Positions 52,037 to 60,040 of a stretch of DNA of 64,000 nt are shown here, one piece after another (position 1 is the stretch's first letter; every line of letters begins with the position of its first letter). Made by a program: the position numbers and the translations under genes. The stretch spans positions 205,997-269,996 of the forward strand of contig NZ_LUHJ01000061.1 of the NCBI RefSeq assembly GCF_001597745.1, written 5' to 3'. This DNA is from Anabaena sp. 4-3. Its GTDB lineage: Bacteria; Cyanobacteriota; Cyanobacteriia; Cyanobacteriales; Nostocaceae. The notes under the pieces were generated by a model. That model was not told where the DNA came from and searched no databases. It worked only from the letters and a program-made list of their open reading frames with translations.

Positions 52037-52535
52037 CTCAATGGTGTTTACAGGTTTATTTGCGATCGCCTGGAATTCTTTTATTTTATTTTGGACTCTT
52101 GGCGCACTATCAGCCCCTTTTCCGGTCAATCTGCCCTTTGCCTTATTTTCTCTGCCGTTTTGGGGTGCTGGTGCTTTTATGGTCTACACTTTGTTACTGG
52201 GTTTATTTGGACGTATTCGCCTACGTTTAGATAGTCAAAAAATCAGTTTTACTCAAGAGTTATTTGGTTTTAAATGGCATCGTCCCCGACCATCTACTAA
52301 AGAAAGTATTAGAAAGCTAGTTTACACGAAAAAACATTGGACGAAAGATTCTGATGGCGATGGGCTACGCCCCGCCGTAGGCGATCGCACTCAAGTACCA
52401 GCACAATTAGATATTTGGGCTGGTGTCCAAAAGTATCAGCTTGGGACTAATAGCGCGATTCAATCCGAAGCAGAATTAGAATGGTTAGCCCATGAAATCA
52501 GTGATTGGTTGGGTATCCCTATTCACCGAGAATAA
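52037..52535 (+). pseudogene. Ser/Thr protein kinase gene, 3' part
   Basis: This is the tail of the interrupted kinase: two hydrophobic segments (FTGLFAIAWNSFILFWTLGAL and LPFALFSLPFWGAGAFMVYTLLLGLFG), then a conserved C-terminal domain ending LEWLAHEISDWLGIPIHRE. Such a tail follows the kinase domain in several Nostoc kinases. The frame opens at an ATG (52041) created by chance, without a Shine-Dalgarno, so translation on its own is doubtful. The DGDGLRPAVGDRTQVPAQL part may include another small insertion (GGCGATGGGCTACGCCCCGC, a repeat-like GC block at 52356-52375). Confidence 0.8.
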
Positions 52536-52567
52536 ATAAACTGGTTCATATTTATCAAGGTCTAAAA

Positions 52568-52765
52568 ATGACAACTACAACCAAAAGACAATCCTTACTG
52601 GCACTAATTCAGGCACATTTAAACCTTGCACCCGAAAGCACTCTAGAAAAAGTTTTAGAACTACTAGAGGATGAAGAAGATATTAGAGATGCTCGTGCAG
52701 AAATAGCAGATGCAAAAATTAACGGTACGGTATCTTGGGATGACTACAAAAAAGGACTGATGTGA
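52568..52765 (+). CDS. Antitoxin of a type II toxin-antitoxin pair
   Basis: The 65-residue product is small, acidic and helical (LLALIQAHLNLAPESTLEKVLELLEDEEDIRDARAEIADAKINGTVSWDDYKKG), with the SWDDYKKGL end typical of RelB/ParD-like antitoxins linked to RelE/ParE toxins. Its job would be to bind and neutralise the next gene's product and repress the operon. I use the ATG at 52568 with AAGG 7 nt upstream. It overlaps the toxin gene by 4 bp (GTGA). Confidence 0.8.
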   Translation: MTTTTKRQSLLALIQAHLNLAPESTLEKVLELLEDEEDIRDARAEIADAKINGTVSWDDYKKGLM

Positions 52766-53028
52766 GTTATCAAATTGAATTTACCAAGGGTGCTACTAAA
52801 CAATTAAAGAAACTACCCAGTGATATTAAAGAACGCATCGACTCGAAAATTGAAGAATTAGCAATAGAACCCCGGCCAAGTGGCGTGAAAAAATTGTCAG
52901 ATGAAGATTCTTTATATCGCATTCGAGTAGGTAATTATAGAGTCATTTATCAAATATTTGATACTATTTTGTTAATAAGTGTAATTAAAGTCAAACACTG
53001 TAGAGAAGTTTATAGAGATGAGTCTTGA
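52762..53028 (+). CDS. RelE/ParE-family toxin
   Basis: The 88-residue product fits the RelE/ParE fold: YQIEFTKGATKQLKKLPSDIKERIDSKIEEL, then LSDEDSLYRIRVGNYRVIYQIFDTILLISVIKVKHCREVYRD, with the YRIRVGxYRVIY core. RelE-type toxins cleave ribosome-bound mRNA; ParE-type toxins poison gyrase, and the sequence alone does not decide. The GTG start at 52762 overlaps the antitoxin stop. The pair lies next to the TnpB-disrupted kinase, in a patch with several mobile features. Confidence 0.85.
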   Translation: MSYQIEFTKGATKQLKKLPSDIKERIDSKIEELAIEPRPSGVKKLSDEDSLYRIRVGNYRVIYQIFDTILLISVIKVKHCREVYRDES

Positions 53029-53068
53029 TACAGAATGGTAAATTAAAGATAGTATAGAGGAACTGTAT

Positions 53069-53236
53069 ATGTTTGGACTGGGATGGCCGGAAGTAGCGAT
53101 CATCGCCATTGTGGCTATTGTAATTTTTGGCCCTAAAAAAATTCCTGAACTGGGAAACGCACTAGGTAAAACCCTAAGAGGCTTTAAAGAGGAACTCAAC
53201 AATCCTAGTGAGGATACCAATTCAAGAGAAGAATAA
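53069..53236 (+). CDS. tatA: TatA/E-like sec-independent translocase subunit
   Basis: This 55-residue gene reads MFGLGWPEVAIIAIVAIV then IFGPKKIPELGNALGK and a short amphipathic helix plus acidic tail. The N-terminal membrane helix, the FGPKKIPELG hinge and the following helix define the TatA family that forms the twin-arginine translocation pore. TatA and TatE (or B) cannot be told apart with certainty by length, but the short tail favours TatA/E. AGAGG lies 8 nt upstream of the ATG. It is convergent with cphA, with a hairpin between. Confidence 0.9.
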   Translation: MFGLGWPEVAIIAIVAIVIFGPKKIPELGNALGKTLRGFKEELNNPSEDTNSREE

Positions 53237-53276
53237 AAGTAAAACTAAAAATTGTTAACTGAGGAATGGTAAATGC

Positions 53277-53302
53277 TAGAGATGTGATGACTCACATCTC
53301 TA
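53277..53302. terminator. Perfect 11-bp hairpin between tatA and cphA
   Basis: TAGAGATGTGA and TCACATCTCTA flank a TGAC loop between the convergent ends of tatA and cphA. No T-run follows on either strand, so it is a possible bidirectional stem-loop terminator or 3' stabiliser. Confidence 0.5.
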
Positions 53303-53309
53303 CTATCAA

Positions 53310-56015
53310 CTACAGCAAAGTATTAATTACTGAATTAGATGCTATGCCATTTTGGTTATCTACAACGGTGGTGGTAGTATTTTGTGGCTGCATTTCTTCT
53401 TGAACTAAGCCGCGCAGTTTGATGAGTTTAATGGCACGGCTGACGCTTTCTGGAAGAATCACCACCAAACCATTATCGGGTGCTATATCTAAGCCTCGAT
53501 TAATTGCTGTTGTTTCATCCAAAATTGATTCATAACGGGCATCTGGCTTGACTTGGGTGATGCCTTTGGTAATCAAGTCAGAAGCTGATCCCCGTGGTCT
53601 ACCCCGTGTGTCGTCGTCTTCTTTAACGATGATATAGTCAAAAATCTCTGCTGCTAGTTTACCCAAGGTGATAAAATCTTCGTCACGGCGATCGCCTGGC
53701 CCACCAACTACGCCAATGCGTTGTCCTGTAGTCCAGTTGCGGACAAAAGCACCCACGGCTTCGTAACTGGCTGGGTTATGGGCATAGTCTACCAGGGCGT
53801 GGTATTTGCCTAAATTAAATAAATTCATCCGTCCTGGTGTTTGACTGACAGAAGCGCGGAAAGTCCTTAAACCAGCCCGAATTTGCTCAATGGTGACGTT
53901 CTGCACAAAGGCTGCTAAACTTGCCGCTAAGGCATTAGCAATCATGAATGGCGCACGCCCGCCCATTGTTAGGGGGATATTTTCCGCCCGTTCAATGCGA
54001 TGTGTCCAATCGCCCTTGACAATCGACAGATAGCCATTTTCATAGACGGCGGCTACTCCTCCCTTCTGAACGTGCTGCTGCACTAATTCCGAACTGGGGT
54101 TCATGGAGAAGTAGGCAATGTTGGCCTTGGTTTTTTCTGCCATTGCGGCGACACGGCGATCGTCAGCATTGAGTACGGCATAACCATCAGGATATATAGC
54201 TTCTGCCACTACACTCTTGAGTTGGGCTAACTGGTCAATAGTATCTATATCACCTATACCTAAGTGATCGGCGGCGACATTTAACACTACACCGACATTG
54301 GCAGCTTCAAAACCCAAACCGGAGCGCAGAATCCCGCCACGGGCTGTTTCTAATACGGCTACTTCTACTGTGGGGTCTTGCAGGATAACTTGCGCGCTTT
54401 GGGGGCCTGTGTTGTCTCCTGATTCGACTAAGTAATCACCGATATATGTCCCGTCTGTAGTTGTATAACCTATTACCTTACCTGTTTGCTTATAGATATG
54501 AGCTATCAGGCGGGTAGTTGTGGTTTTGCCGTTAGTGCCTGTGATGCTGAGGATGGGAATACGGCCGGACTGTTCATTGGGAAATAACATATCCATAACT
54601 GCGCCGGCGACGTTGCGAGGAGTCCCTTGACTGGGGGCAACGTGCATTCTAAAACCGGGGGCAGCGTTAACTTCCACAATTACGCCGTCTAATTCCCGTA
54701 AAGGGCGACTGATATCTGTAGTGACGATATCTAAGCCAGCGATATCCAAACCGATAATTTTGACTACCCTTTGGGCTAACCAAACATTTTCCGGGTGAAT
54801 TTCGTCTGTTCGGTCTACAGCGATGCCACCTGTACTTAAGTTAGCGGTTGCCCTCAAATAACAAATCGTGCCTTTGGGTGGCACGCTGTTGAGGGTGTAA
54901 CCTTGCCGTTCTAGTAGTTGGTAGCTGGTGCGGTCGAGTTCAATTTTGGTGAGGACTTTATCATGACCTTCGCCACGGTTGGGGTCTTTGTTGGTTTCCT
55001 CAACCAGTTGGGCAATTGTGGATCTACCATCACCGACTACATGAGCAGGTACACGTTCGGCAACTGCCACGACCTTACCATCTACCACCAATACCCTGTG
55101 GTCGCGCCCAACGTAATACCGCTCAACAATGATGGAACGGGAAACTTGCCTTGCTGCTTCATAAGCGGCTTCAGCTTCTTCCCAATTTCTGATATCGATA
55201 GTGATGCCACGGCCATGATTACCATCTAGCGGCTTAATCACAATTGGATAACCGCCAACGTATTCAATGGCTTCTTCCAAATCATCTAAAAAATTAATGA
55301 CTGTACCCCTAGGTACGGGGACACCAGCCGCCGCTAAGACACGTTTAGTGGCTTCCTTATCACAAGCGAGTTCTACGCCTAAGATACCTGTTTTTTCGGT
55401 CATAGTCGCTTGGATTCGCTTATGATGCACACCATAGCCTAGCTGAATCAAAAAGCGTGCGCTCAACTGTATCCAGGGGATACCACGTTTTTCGGCTTCT
55501 TTGACCAGGGCTTCAGTAGAAGGGCCTAAAGAAGCATCTCGCCAGAGGTCTTTGAGGTCTTGAATGTCTTGCTCTAGTTCTGCCTTGGGATAGCGTCCGC
55601 GATCTACAATGCTTTGGCACAACCTGACGGCGGCTCTGCCAGCATAGCGTCCGGCTTCTTCGTTCAGATATTCAAGCACTACCTGGTAAACTCCAGGTGT
55701 GGCAGTTTCACGGGTGCGACCGAAACCGACGTGCATTCCTGCCAATTCTTGGAGTTCTAGGGCTACGTGTTCCACGATATGACCCATCATGGTGCCTTCT
55801 CGCACTCTCATCAGAAAGCCACCACGACAGCCAGGCGAGCAATAGTGACTCTCCAGACTTGGCAGCGCCTCTACCAATCCTTCATAAAAACCGGGGATTT
55901 CATTTGAGGGTGTATCGGCAAGGTTCTCTAAGTCGAGGCGCATGACGATCAGTTTGTGGCGTCGAATGCTCCAGTAATTTGGGCCGCGTAAGGTCTGGAT
56001 CTTGAGGATTCTCAT
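53310..56015 (-). CDS. cphA: Cyanophycin synthetase
   Basis: The 901-residue product has the CphA layout: an N-terminal domain (about 1-160), an ATP-grasp domain (about 215-470; GVPVPRGTVI, PIVIKPLDGNHGRGITIDI, VEVNAAPGFRMH) that adds Asp to the backbone, and a Mur-ligase-like domain (about 485-870; the P-loop ITGTNGKTTTTRLIAHI, VVLNVAADHLGIGD, VDYAHNPASYEAV and GGPGDRRDEDF) that adds Arg side chains. It makes multi-L-arginyl-poly-L-aspartate, the nitrogen reserve of heterocysts and akinetes. I start at MRILKIQTLRGPNYW (ATG 56015); an earlier in-frame ATG at 56045 is unlikely. It lies 171 bp downstream of cphB. Confidence 0.96.
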   Translation of the reverse strand: MRILKIQTLRGPNYWSIRRHKLIVMRLDLENLADTPSNEIPGFYEGLVEALPSLESHYCSPGCRGGFLMRVREGTMMGHIVEHVALELQELAGMHVGFGRTRETATPGVYQVVLEYLNEEAGRYAGRAAVRLCQSIVDRGRYPKAELEQDIQDLKDLWRDASLGPSTEALVKEAEKRGIPWIQLSARFLIQLGYGVHHKRIQATMTEKTGILGVELACDKEATKRVLAAAGVPVPRGTVINFLDDLEEAIEYVGGYPIVIKPLDGNHGRGITIDIRNWEEAEAAYEAARQVSRSIIVERYYVGRDHRVLVVDGKVVAVAERVPAHVVGDGRSTIAQLVEETNKDPNRGEGHDKVLTKIELDRTSYQLLERQGYTLNSVPPKGTICYLRATANLSTGGIAVDRTDEIHPENVWLAQRVVKIIGLDIAGLDIVTTDISRPLRELDGVIVEVNAAPGFRMHVAPSQGTPRNVAGAVMDMLFPNEQSGRIPILSITGTNGKTTTTRLIAHIYKQTGKVIGYTTTDGTYIGDYLVESGDNTGPQSAQVILQDPTVEVAVLETARGGILRSGLGFEAANVGVVLNVAADHLGIGDIDTIDQLAQLKSVVAEAIYPDGYAVLNADDRRVAAMAEKTKANIAYFSMNPSSELVQQHVQKGGVAAVYENGYLSIVKGDWTHRIERAENIPLTMGGRAPFMIANALAASLAAFVQNVTIEQIRAGLRTFRASVSQTPGRMNLFNLGKYHALVDYAHNPASYEAVGAFVRNWTTGQRIGVVGGPGDRRDEDFITLGKLAAEIFDYIIVKEDDDTRGRPRGSASDLITKGITQVKPDARYESILDETTAINRGLDIAPDNGLVVILPESVSRAIKLIKLRGLVQEEMQPQNTTTTVVDNQNGIASNSVINTLL

Positions 56016-56186
56016 GGGAATAGGTAGATGGAGATTCGGAACCAAAATTCTAGTTTCTTACTGGAATTGACCGCTAAACTGTTCATAGTAAACAGTTATT
56101 TCTTTCTTAAATAGTATTGCGCTGATTTTTTCACAGCAAACAATCACAGACGATCAATTCAGTCTCACCTCAGTTACTCTATTCCT

Positions 56187-57050
56187 TCAGCTAGAGATGC
56201 GGTGTACGGCAGGCAATACAGTCCTTTGGTACAGGTGAAAGCGATCGCCATAGCTGAGGATATGCAGACGTATGTTATGCACGGTCAACGGTTCATTTGC
56301 GCCAACGTGGGGTTCGTTGGTGTGGGTGAGTTCGGTGGGATCGACAATGGTGACACTGCCTTTCCCCATAACTTGCAGCCAACCATCTCGTTCAAATACA
56401 GCACAAGTGTCTTCATCAATGCCAATACCTAGGCGGTCGGGGTGAGATGCGATCGCGCTAATCAAGCGACCCATCCGATTACGGTTGTGGAAGTGTTGGT
56501 CAACAATCACTTCAGGAATTAATCCCAAACCTGTTGCCATATCCACCAAAGAACGGTTTGGTGTTTCACCACTACCACCGCCAGCAATCATGTGATGCCC
56601 CATAACTGCTGCCCCTGCACTTGTACCAGCCAGAGTCAGATTTCCCGCCCTCGCGCGCCGCCGGATAATTTCCATTGCTGATGTATCTGCCAATACACCG
56701 CATAAGCGTAGTTGATCTCCTCCTGTCAAAAACACGCCACTACATTCTTCTAGGGCTGTTTTCACATAGGAAGATTCACACTGTTCCCGGTCACGGATGT
56801 CTAAAATTTCGACTTTTTCAGCACCCATTTCTTCAAAAATGCGGATATACCGACCACCGATAATCGCGGGTTCGCGGGAGGCGGATGGAATTATTGTAAT
56901 ATAAGCCTTACTTGCACCAGAACGCCCAAAAAAAGTTCTGAGGATTTCGCGTCCATGAACTTTATCTTCTGCGCCTCCGATTACCATAACGGCGGTTTTA
57001 GTTGCTTGGGGTGTCCTCATTTCCAGCGATTTAGCTTTTAATTCCGGCAT
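56187..57050 (-). CDS. cphB: Cyanophycinase
   Basis: The 287-residue product is an S51-type serine exopeptidase: GVFLTGGDQLRLCG, the nucleophile Ser in LAGTSAGAAVMGHHMIAGG, then VIVDQHFHNRNRMGRLI and GIGIDEDTCAVF. It releases beta-Asp-Arg dipeptides from cyanophycin. I take the ATG at 57050 (MPELKAKSLEM), with GGAG 7 nt upstream, over an in-frame start at 57089. It is upstream of cphA on the same strand, and the two are probably expressed together, as known in Anabaena-type cyanobacteria. Confidence 0.95.
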   Translation of the reverse strand: MPELKAKSLEMRTPQATKTAVMVIGGAEDKVHGREILRTFFGRSGASKAYITIIPSASREPAIIGGRYIRIFEEMGAEKVEILDIRDREQCESSYVKTALEECSGVFLTGGDQLRLCGVLADTSAMEIIRRRARAGNLTLAGTSAGAAVMGHHMIAGGGSGETPNRSLVDMATGLGLIPEVIVDQHFHNRNRMGRLISAIASHPDRLGIGIDEDTCAVFERDGWLQVMGKGSVTIVDPTELTHTNEPHVGANEPLTVHNIRLHILSYGDRFHLYQRTVLPAVHRISS

Positions 57051-57562
57051 TGTGTTTCTCCTGTCAACAACTTCAGGTGAATTGAACAAGGGTTAGTAGC
57101 CTAATGATTTCTGCACTTTGCTTTTGGGTGAGGACAATGCGATAGACCCACAAGAAGTCTGATTTATTCTGGTGTTCTTTGTCCTCAAAGCCAGCGCCTT
57201 GTTTTTCACCTGTCCACTTTTTCCAAACTGGCCGATTTGTGCTTGAGGGTTAACCCCTCTGACGGTGGGGATGAGGTTTCCCCTCTGGTTTTGGAGTGAG
57301 CAGGTCTTTACACACATTATTCTGAGGCTGGCCTGATGCATCCTGGAAGTTGTTAACCCAGATTATTTATTTAAATCCAGTTGTGACAATATTTAAACAT
57401 AAATTAAGTGATTAGAAAAACTTTCCAGTCTAACAAAAATCAATAGTTCCCATCCTTTTCGATACTATTGATAAAGCTTATATGTAGTTTTAACCTACAA
57501 TTTGCTGCTTGTGTTTGATAGACATTCAAATTTAAGATTAGTGTTCTCGAATACGAAATACT
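57051..57562. other. Divergent promoter region of cphB and trmD, 512 bp
   Basis: Contains a coding-like relic on the minus strand (57073-57249, extending with one in-frame TAA to about 57360), AT-rich sequence (57360-57560), and an inverted pair TGTAG...CTACA at 57483-57499 whose GTA and TAC halves are 9 nt apart. Confidence 0.45.
57073..57249 (-). pseudogene. Coding-like relic upstream of cphB
   Basis: In the minus-strand frame from 57249 to the TGA at 57073-57075 the translation reads like protein: KKWTGEKQGAGFEDKEHQ then KSDFLWVYRIVLTQKQSAEI then IRLLTLVQFT. Upstream of an in-frame TAA (57250-57252) the same frame continues coding-like for about 35 codons (DASGQPQNNVCKDLLTPKPE). No start codon suits it. 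I do not recognise a family. It ends 22 bp before cphB. Confidence 0.3.
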
Positions 57563-58285
57563 GTGCGCTTTGATATAGTTACACTTTTTCCTGACTGTTT
57601 TACCTCAGTTCTCAACTCTGGGCTACTGGGTAAAGCCCTTGCCAAGCAAATTGCTCAAGTCAATCTGGTGAATCCCAGAGACTTCACTACAGATAAACAC
57701 CGTAAGGTAGATGACGAACCCTATGGTGGTGGTGTAGGGATGCTGATGAAACCAGAACCGATTTTTCAGGCTGTGGAGTCGCTGCCGATGTTACCCCGTC
57801 GAGAAGTCATTTTAATGAGTCCTCAAGGTCAAACCATCAATCAACCCCTGCTGCGAGAATTAGCCACGAATTATGACCAAATCGTGGTGATCTGTGGGCA
57901 TTATGAAGGGGTAGATGAACGGGTATTAAATCTAGTCACCCGTGAGGTGTCTTTGGGGGATTTTATTCTCACCGGGGGAGAAATTCCGGCAATGGCGTTG
58001 ATTAACGGTGTAGTGCGACTGATACCGGGAACTGTAGCCAAAACCGAGTCCCTGACGGCAGAAAGTTTTGAAGATGGTTTATTGGATTATCCCCAATACA
58101 CTCGTCCGGCGAATTTTCGCGGCTGGAAAGTGCCTGATGTCTTACTATCAGGGAATCATGCCGCAATTGCCAAATGGCGTTACGAACAACAAATTAAAAG
58201 AACGAGCGATCGCCGTCCCGATTTACTGGAAAAATGGCTACAGGAGAAGCAGAGGAGCAGGGAAGCAGGTGAGCAGGGGGGATGA
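57563..58285 (+). CDS. trmD: tRNA (guanine-N1)-methyltransferase TrmD
   Basis: The 240-residue product matches TrmD: MRFDIVTLFPDCFTS, RKVDDEPYGGGVGMLMKPEP, VVICGHYEGVDERV, LTGGEIPAMALINGVVRLIPG, the knot-forming SAM site, and the DYPQYTRPANFRG segment. It makes m1G37 in tRNAs and prevents frameshifting. The start is a GTG at 57563. The last 10-15 residues (EKQRSREAGEQGG) are encoded by AGCAGGGGA-type tandem repeat, so the C-terminus has been lengthened from the usual end. A repeat array lies between it and ispF. Confidence 0.93.
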   Translation: MRFDIVTLFPDCFTSVLNSGLLGKALAKQIAQVNLVNPRDFTTDKHRKVDDEPYGGGVGMLMKPEPIFQAVESLPMLPRREVILMSPQGQTINQPLLRELATNYDQIVVICGHYEGVDERVLNLVTREVSLGDFILTGGEIPAMALINGVVRLIPGTVAKTESLTAESFEDGLLDYPQYTRPANFRGWKVPDVLLSGNHAAIAKWRYEQQIKRTSDRRPDLLEKWLQEKQRSREAGEQGG

Positions 58286-58384
58286 GGGAGATGAGGGAGA
58301 TGAGGAAGATGAGGGAGATGAGGGAGATGAGAGAGATTAACTAATGACTAATGACTAATGACTAATAACTAATGACTAATGACT
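58250..58384 (+). repeat. GAAGCAGG, GGGAGATGA and TAATGAC tandem repeats
   Basis: GGGAGATGA nonamers (58278-58336) follow the trmD end, then TAATGAC heptamers (58341-58384) reach the ispF start codon. Confidence 0.9.
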
Positions 58385-58870
58385 ATGAACATCAGAATTG
58401 GTAACGGCTACGATATTCATCGACTGGTAAGCGATCGCGCTTTAATTTTAGGGGGTGTACAAATCCCCCATGAACTCGGTTTATTAGGACACAGTGATGC
58501 GGATGTCCTCACCCACGCCATTATGGACGCTATGCTAGGAGCGTTATCCTTGGGGGATATAGGTCATTATTTTCCGCCCACTGATCCCCAATGGGCAGGA
58601 GCAGATAGTTTAGTTTTATTAAGTCAAGTGCATCAGCTGATTCGCGCTCAAGGTTGGCAAATCGGCAATATTGACTCCGTAGTAGTTGCAGAACGTCCTA
58701 AATTGAAGCCGCATATTAAAACCATGCGTGACAAAATCGCCAATGTTTTACAACTACAACCCAATCAAGTAGGTATTAAAGCCACCACCAATGAAAAATT
58801 AGGCCCCGTGGGACGCGAAGAAGGTATCTGTGCTTATGCTGTAGTTTTACTGGTGGGTATAGACAGCTAA
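58385..58870 (+). CDS. ispF: 2-C-methyl-D-erythritol 2,4-cyclodiphosphate synthase
   Basis: The product (161 residues from the ATG at 58385) has the IspF signatures: [12 protein letters not shown] (metal Asp and His), [29 protein letters not shown] and the end [22 protein letters not shown]. It cyclises CDP-ME 2-phosphate in the MEP isoprenoid pathway, which feeds carotenoids, chlorophyll side chains and quinones. An ATG at 58379 lies two codons upstream. Both starts sit in or directly after the TAATGAC array, with no Shine-Dalgarno; the repeat replaces the normal leader. Confidence 0.93.
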   Translation: MNIRIGNGYDIHRLVSDRALILGGVQIPHELGLLGHSDADVLTHAIMDAMLGALSLGDIGHYFPPTDPQWAGADSLVLLSQVHQLIRAQGWQIGNIDSVVVAERPKLKPHIKTMRDKIANVLQLQPNQVGIKATTNEKLGPVGREEGICAYAVVLLVGIDS

Positions 58871-58900
58871 ACTGATTAACTTGTTAGGAGAACTAGGACA

Positions 58901-59416
58901 ATGGAAGCTGCAAAATTTCCTACTAAAATTGCTGATATTGTTGTCTTGGACAAAGAGGAAAAACTTGTTCTGTTCGTTGAAGTTAAATCTCACACAATCA
59001 CAAATATAACCCAACAAAAACAAGTAATTTCACAAATAAAGTTTTATTTGCAACATATACATCATACTAATCGCTTTGTATTGGCAGATAATCCTTTTAT
59101 CATGTTGGCAACTACAGAAAATATTACTATTTTTATATGGGATGGTAATGACTTTTCAGACCCTATCGTTTCCCTCAATACTGAGAATATCCTGTGTAAT
59201 TACGACGAAGAATTTAGCGAATTGAGAAATAATAATCGTATCTCAGGATTTTACCTAGAAACACTGGTAGAAGCTTGGTTACGAGACTTAGCTTATCATT
59301 GGAAATCTGAACAACCGCCAGAATTCGCCAGATTACAAGAAATCGGCTTTTCGCAAAAAATAGAAGGGGGAATTACTTATTCTCAGGTAAATCTTAATGG
59401 TGATACTTTACGTTGA
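58901..59416 (+). CDS. PD-(D/E)XK nuclease-like protein, first gene of a two-gene cassette
   Basis: The 171-residue product has at residues about 8-32 a PD-(D/E)XK-like core, KIADIVVLDKEEKLVLFVEVKSH (Asp, then Glu-x-Lys), followed by a helix with Gln (QQKQVISQIKFYL) and a strand (RFVLADNPFIMLATTENITIFIWDG). Type IV or NERD-like nuclease subunits show this pattern, but I do not recognise an exact family. The ATG at 58901 has AGGAGAACTAGGA upstream. Its end overlaps the next gene by 20 bp, showing coupled expression. Its AT content is higher than that of ispF and other neighbours. Confidence 0.6.
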   Translation: MEAAKFPTKIADIVVLDKEEKLVLFVEVKSHTITNITQQKQVISQIKFYLQHIHHTNRFVLADNPFIMLATTENITIFIWDGNDFSDPIVSLNTENILCNYDEEFSELRNNNRISGFYLETLVEAWLRDLAYHWKSEQPPEFARLQEIGFSQKIEGGITYSQVNLNGDTLR

Positions 59417-60023
59417 AACAAACTTTTTGATGTCTATTGCTCAGGGACAAGATTTAGCAGCTAATCAATTGCTCAACAGTCTTCCTGAGTCATTGCGTAT
59501 AATCATACCAAGTATTTGCTTTATAGAAGCTCTTGCTACTTTTGAAAAAGAAAAGAAGGATCGTACAGAATTTGCGAGAGAACTAGATAAGCAGATTAAC
59601 AAAGCAACTAGAGACATGGATTCTCACAATGCTAAACGCCTAGTTTTACAGTTAGAGCAAGCACGTATTTTAAACCAACGCCTTCTCAATGAAATTAATT
59701 ATCGTCTTTATGATGTTATCGATAAATTAATTGAAAATGCCGAAATAATCAACTTAAATAACCAATTACTGCGAGATATCACAGACATAACTCTCATATT
59801 TCCAGAACATTTGCAAATTAAGAATGACTTGATAGATAACTTAATATTACAGTGTATTTTGAATCATGCTAAGTCACATACTACAGACCATAAAGTATTC
59901 CTGAGTGAAAATAAGAATGATTTCGGCAAACCAGATGTACAAGAAGCTTTGAGTAGATCAGGAGTCAGATATTTTAGTCTAACCCAAGACTTTCTAAGTT
60001 GGTTACAATCTCAAAATAGTTGA
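59397..60023 (+). CDS. PIN-like domain protein, second gene of the cassette
   Basis: The 208-residue product begins VILYVETNFLMSIAQGQDLA and has PSICFIEALATFEKEKKDR, a long charged helical middle and FLSENKNDFGKPDVQEAL near the end, the order of acidic positions seen in PIN-like ribonuclease domains. The first catalytic Asp is Glu here (YVETN); such variants are known in PIN-like groups that cut RNA. It could be a toxin or an effector nuclease. The ATG at 59397 lies inside the upstream gene. It is followed after 17 bp by the substrate-binding lipoprotein, in the same direction. Confidence 0.6.
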   Translation: MVILYVETNFLMSIAQGQDLAANQLLNSLPESLRIIIPSICFIEALATFEKEKKDRTEFARELDKQINKATRDMDSHNAKRLVLQLEQARILNQRLLNEINYRLYDVIDKLIENAEIINLNNQLLRDITDITLIFPEHLQIKNDLIDNLILQCILNHAKSHTTDHKVFLSENKNDFGKPDVQEALSRSGVRYFSLTQDFLSWLQSQNS

Positions 60024-60040
60024 GTTAAATATTTAAAATT

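Noticed and set aside
52041-52535. The kinase tail as an independent membrane-protein gene
   Set aside because: Its frame and sequence continue the upstream kinase exactly across the TnpB element, and the ATG lacks a ribosome site.
57093-57341. An 82-codon minus-strand open frame starting with MHQASLRIMC
   Set aside because: The composition is unlike a protein and another frame of the same strand looks more coding-like; there is no ribosome site.
57484-57498. GTA...TAC palindrome upstream of trmD resembling an NtcA site
   Set aside because: The halves are 9 nt apart; the NtcA consensus is GTA-N8-TAC. No -10 box at the expected distance was evident, so it is only mentioned as an inverted repeat.
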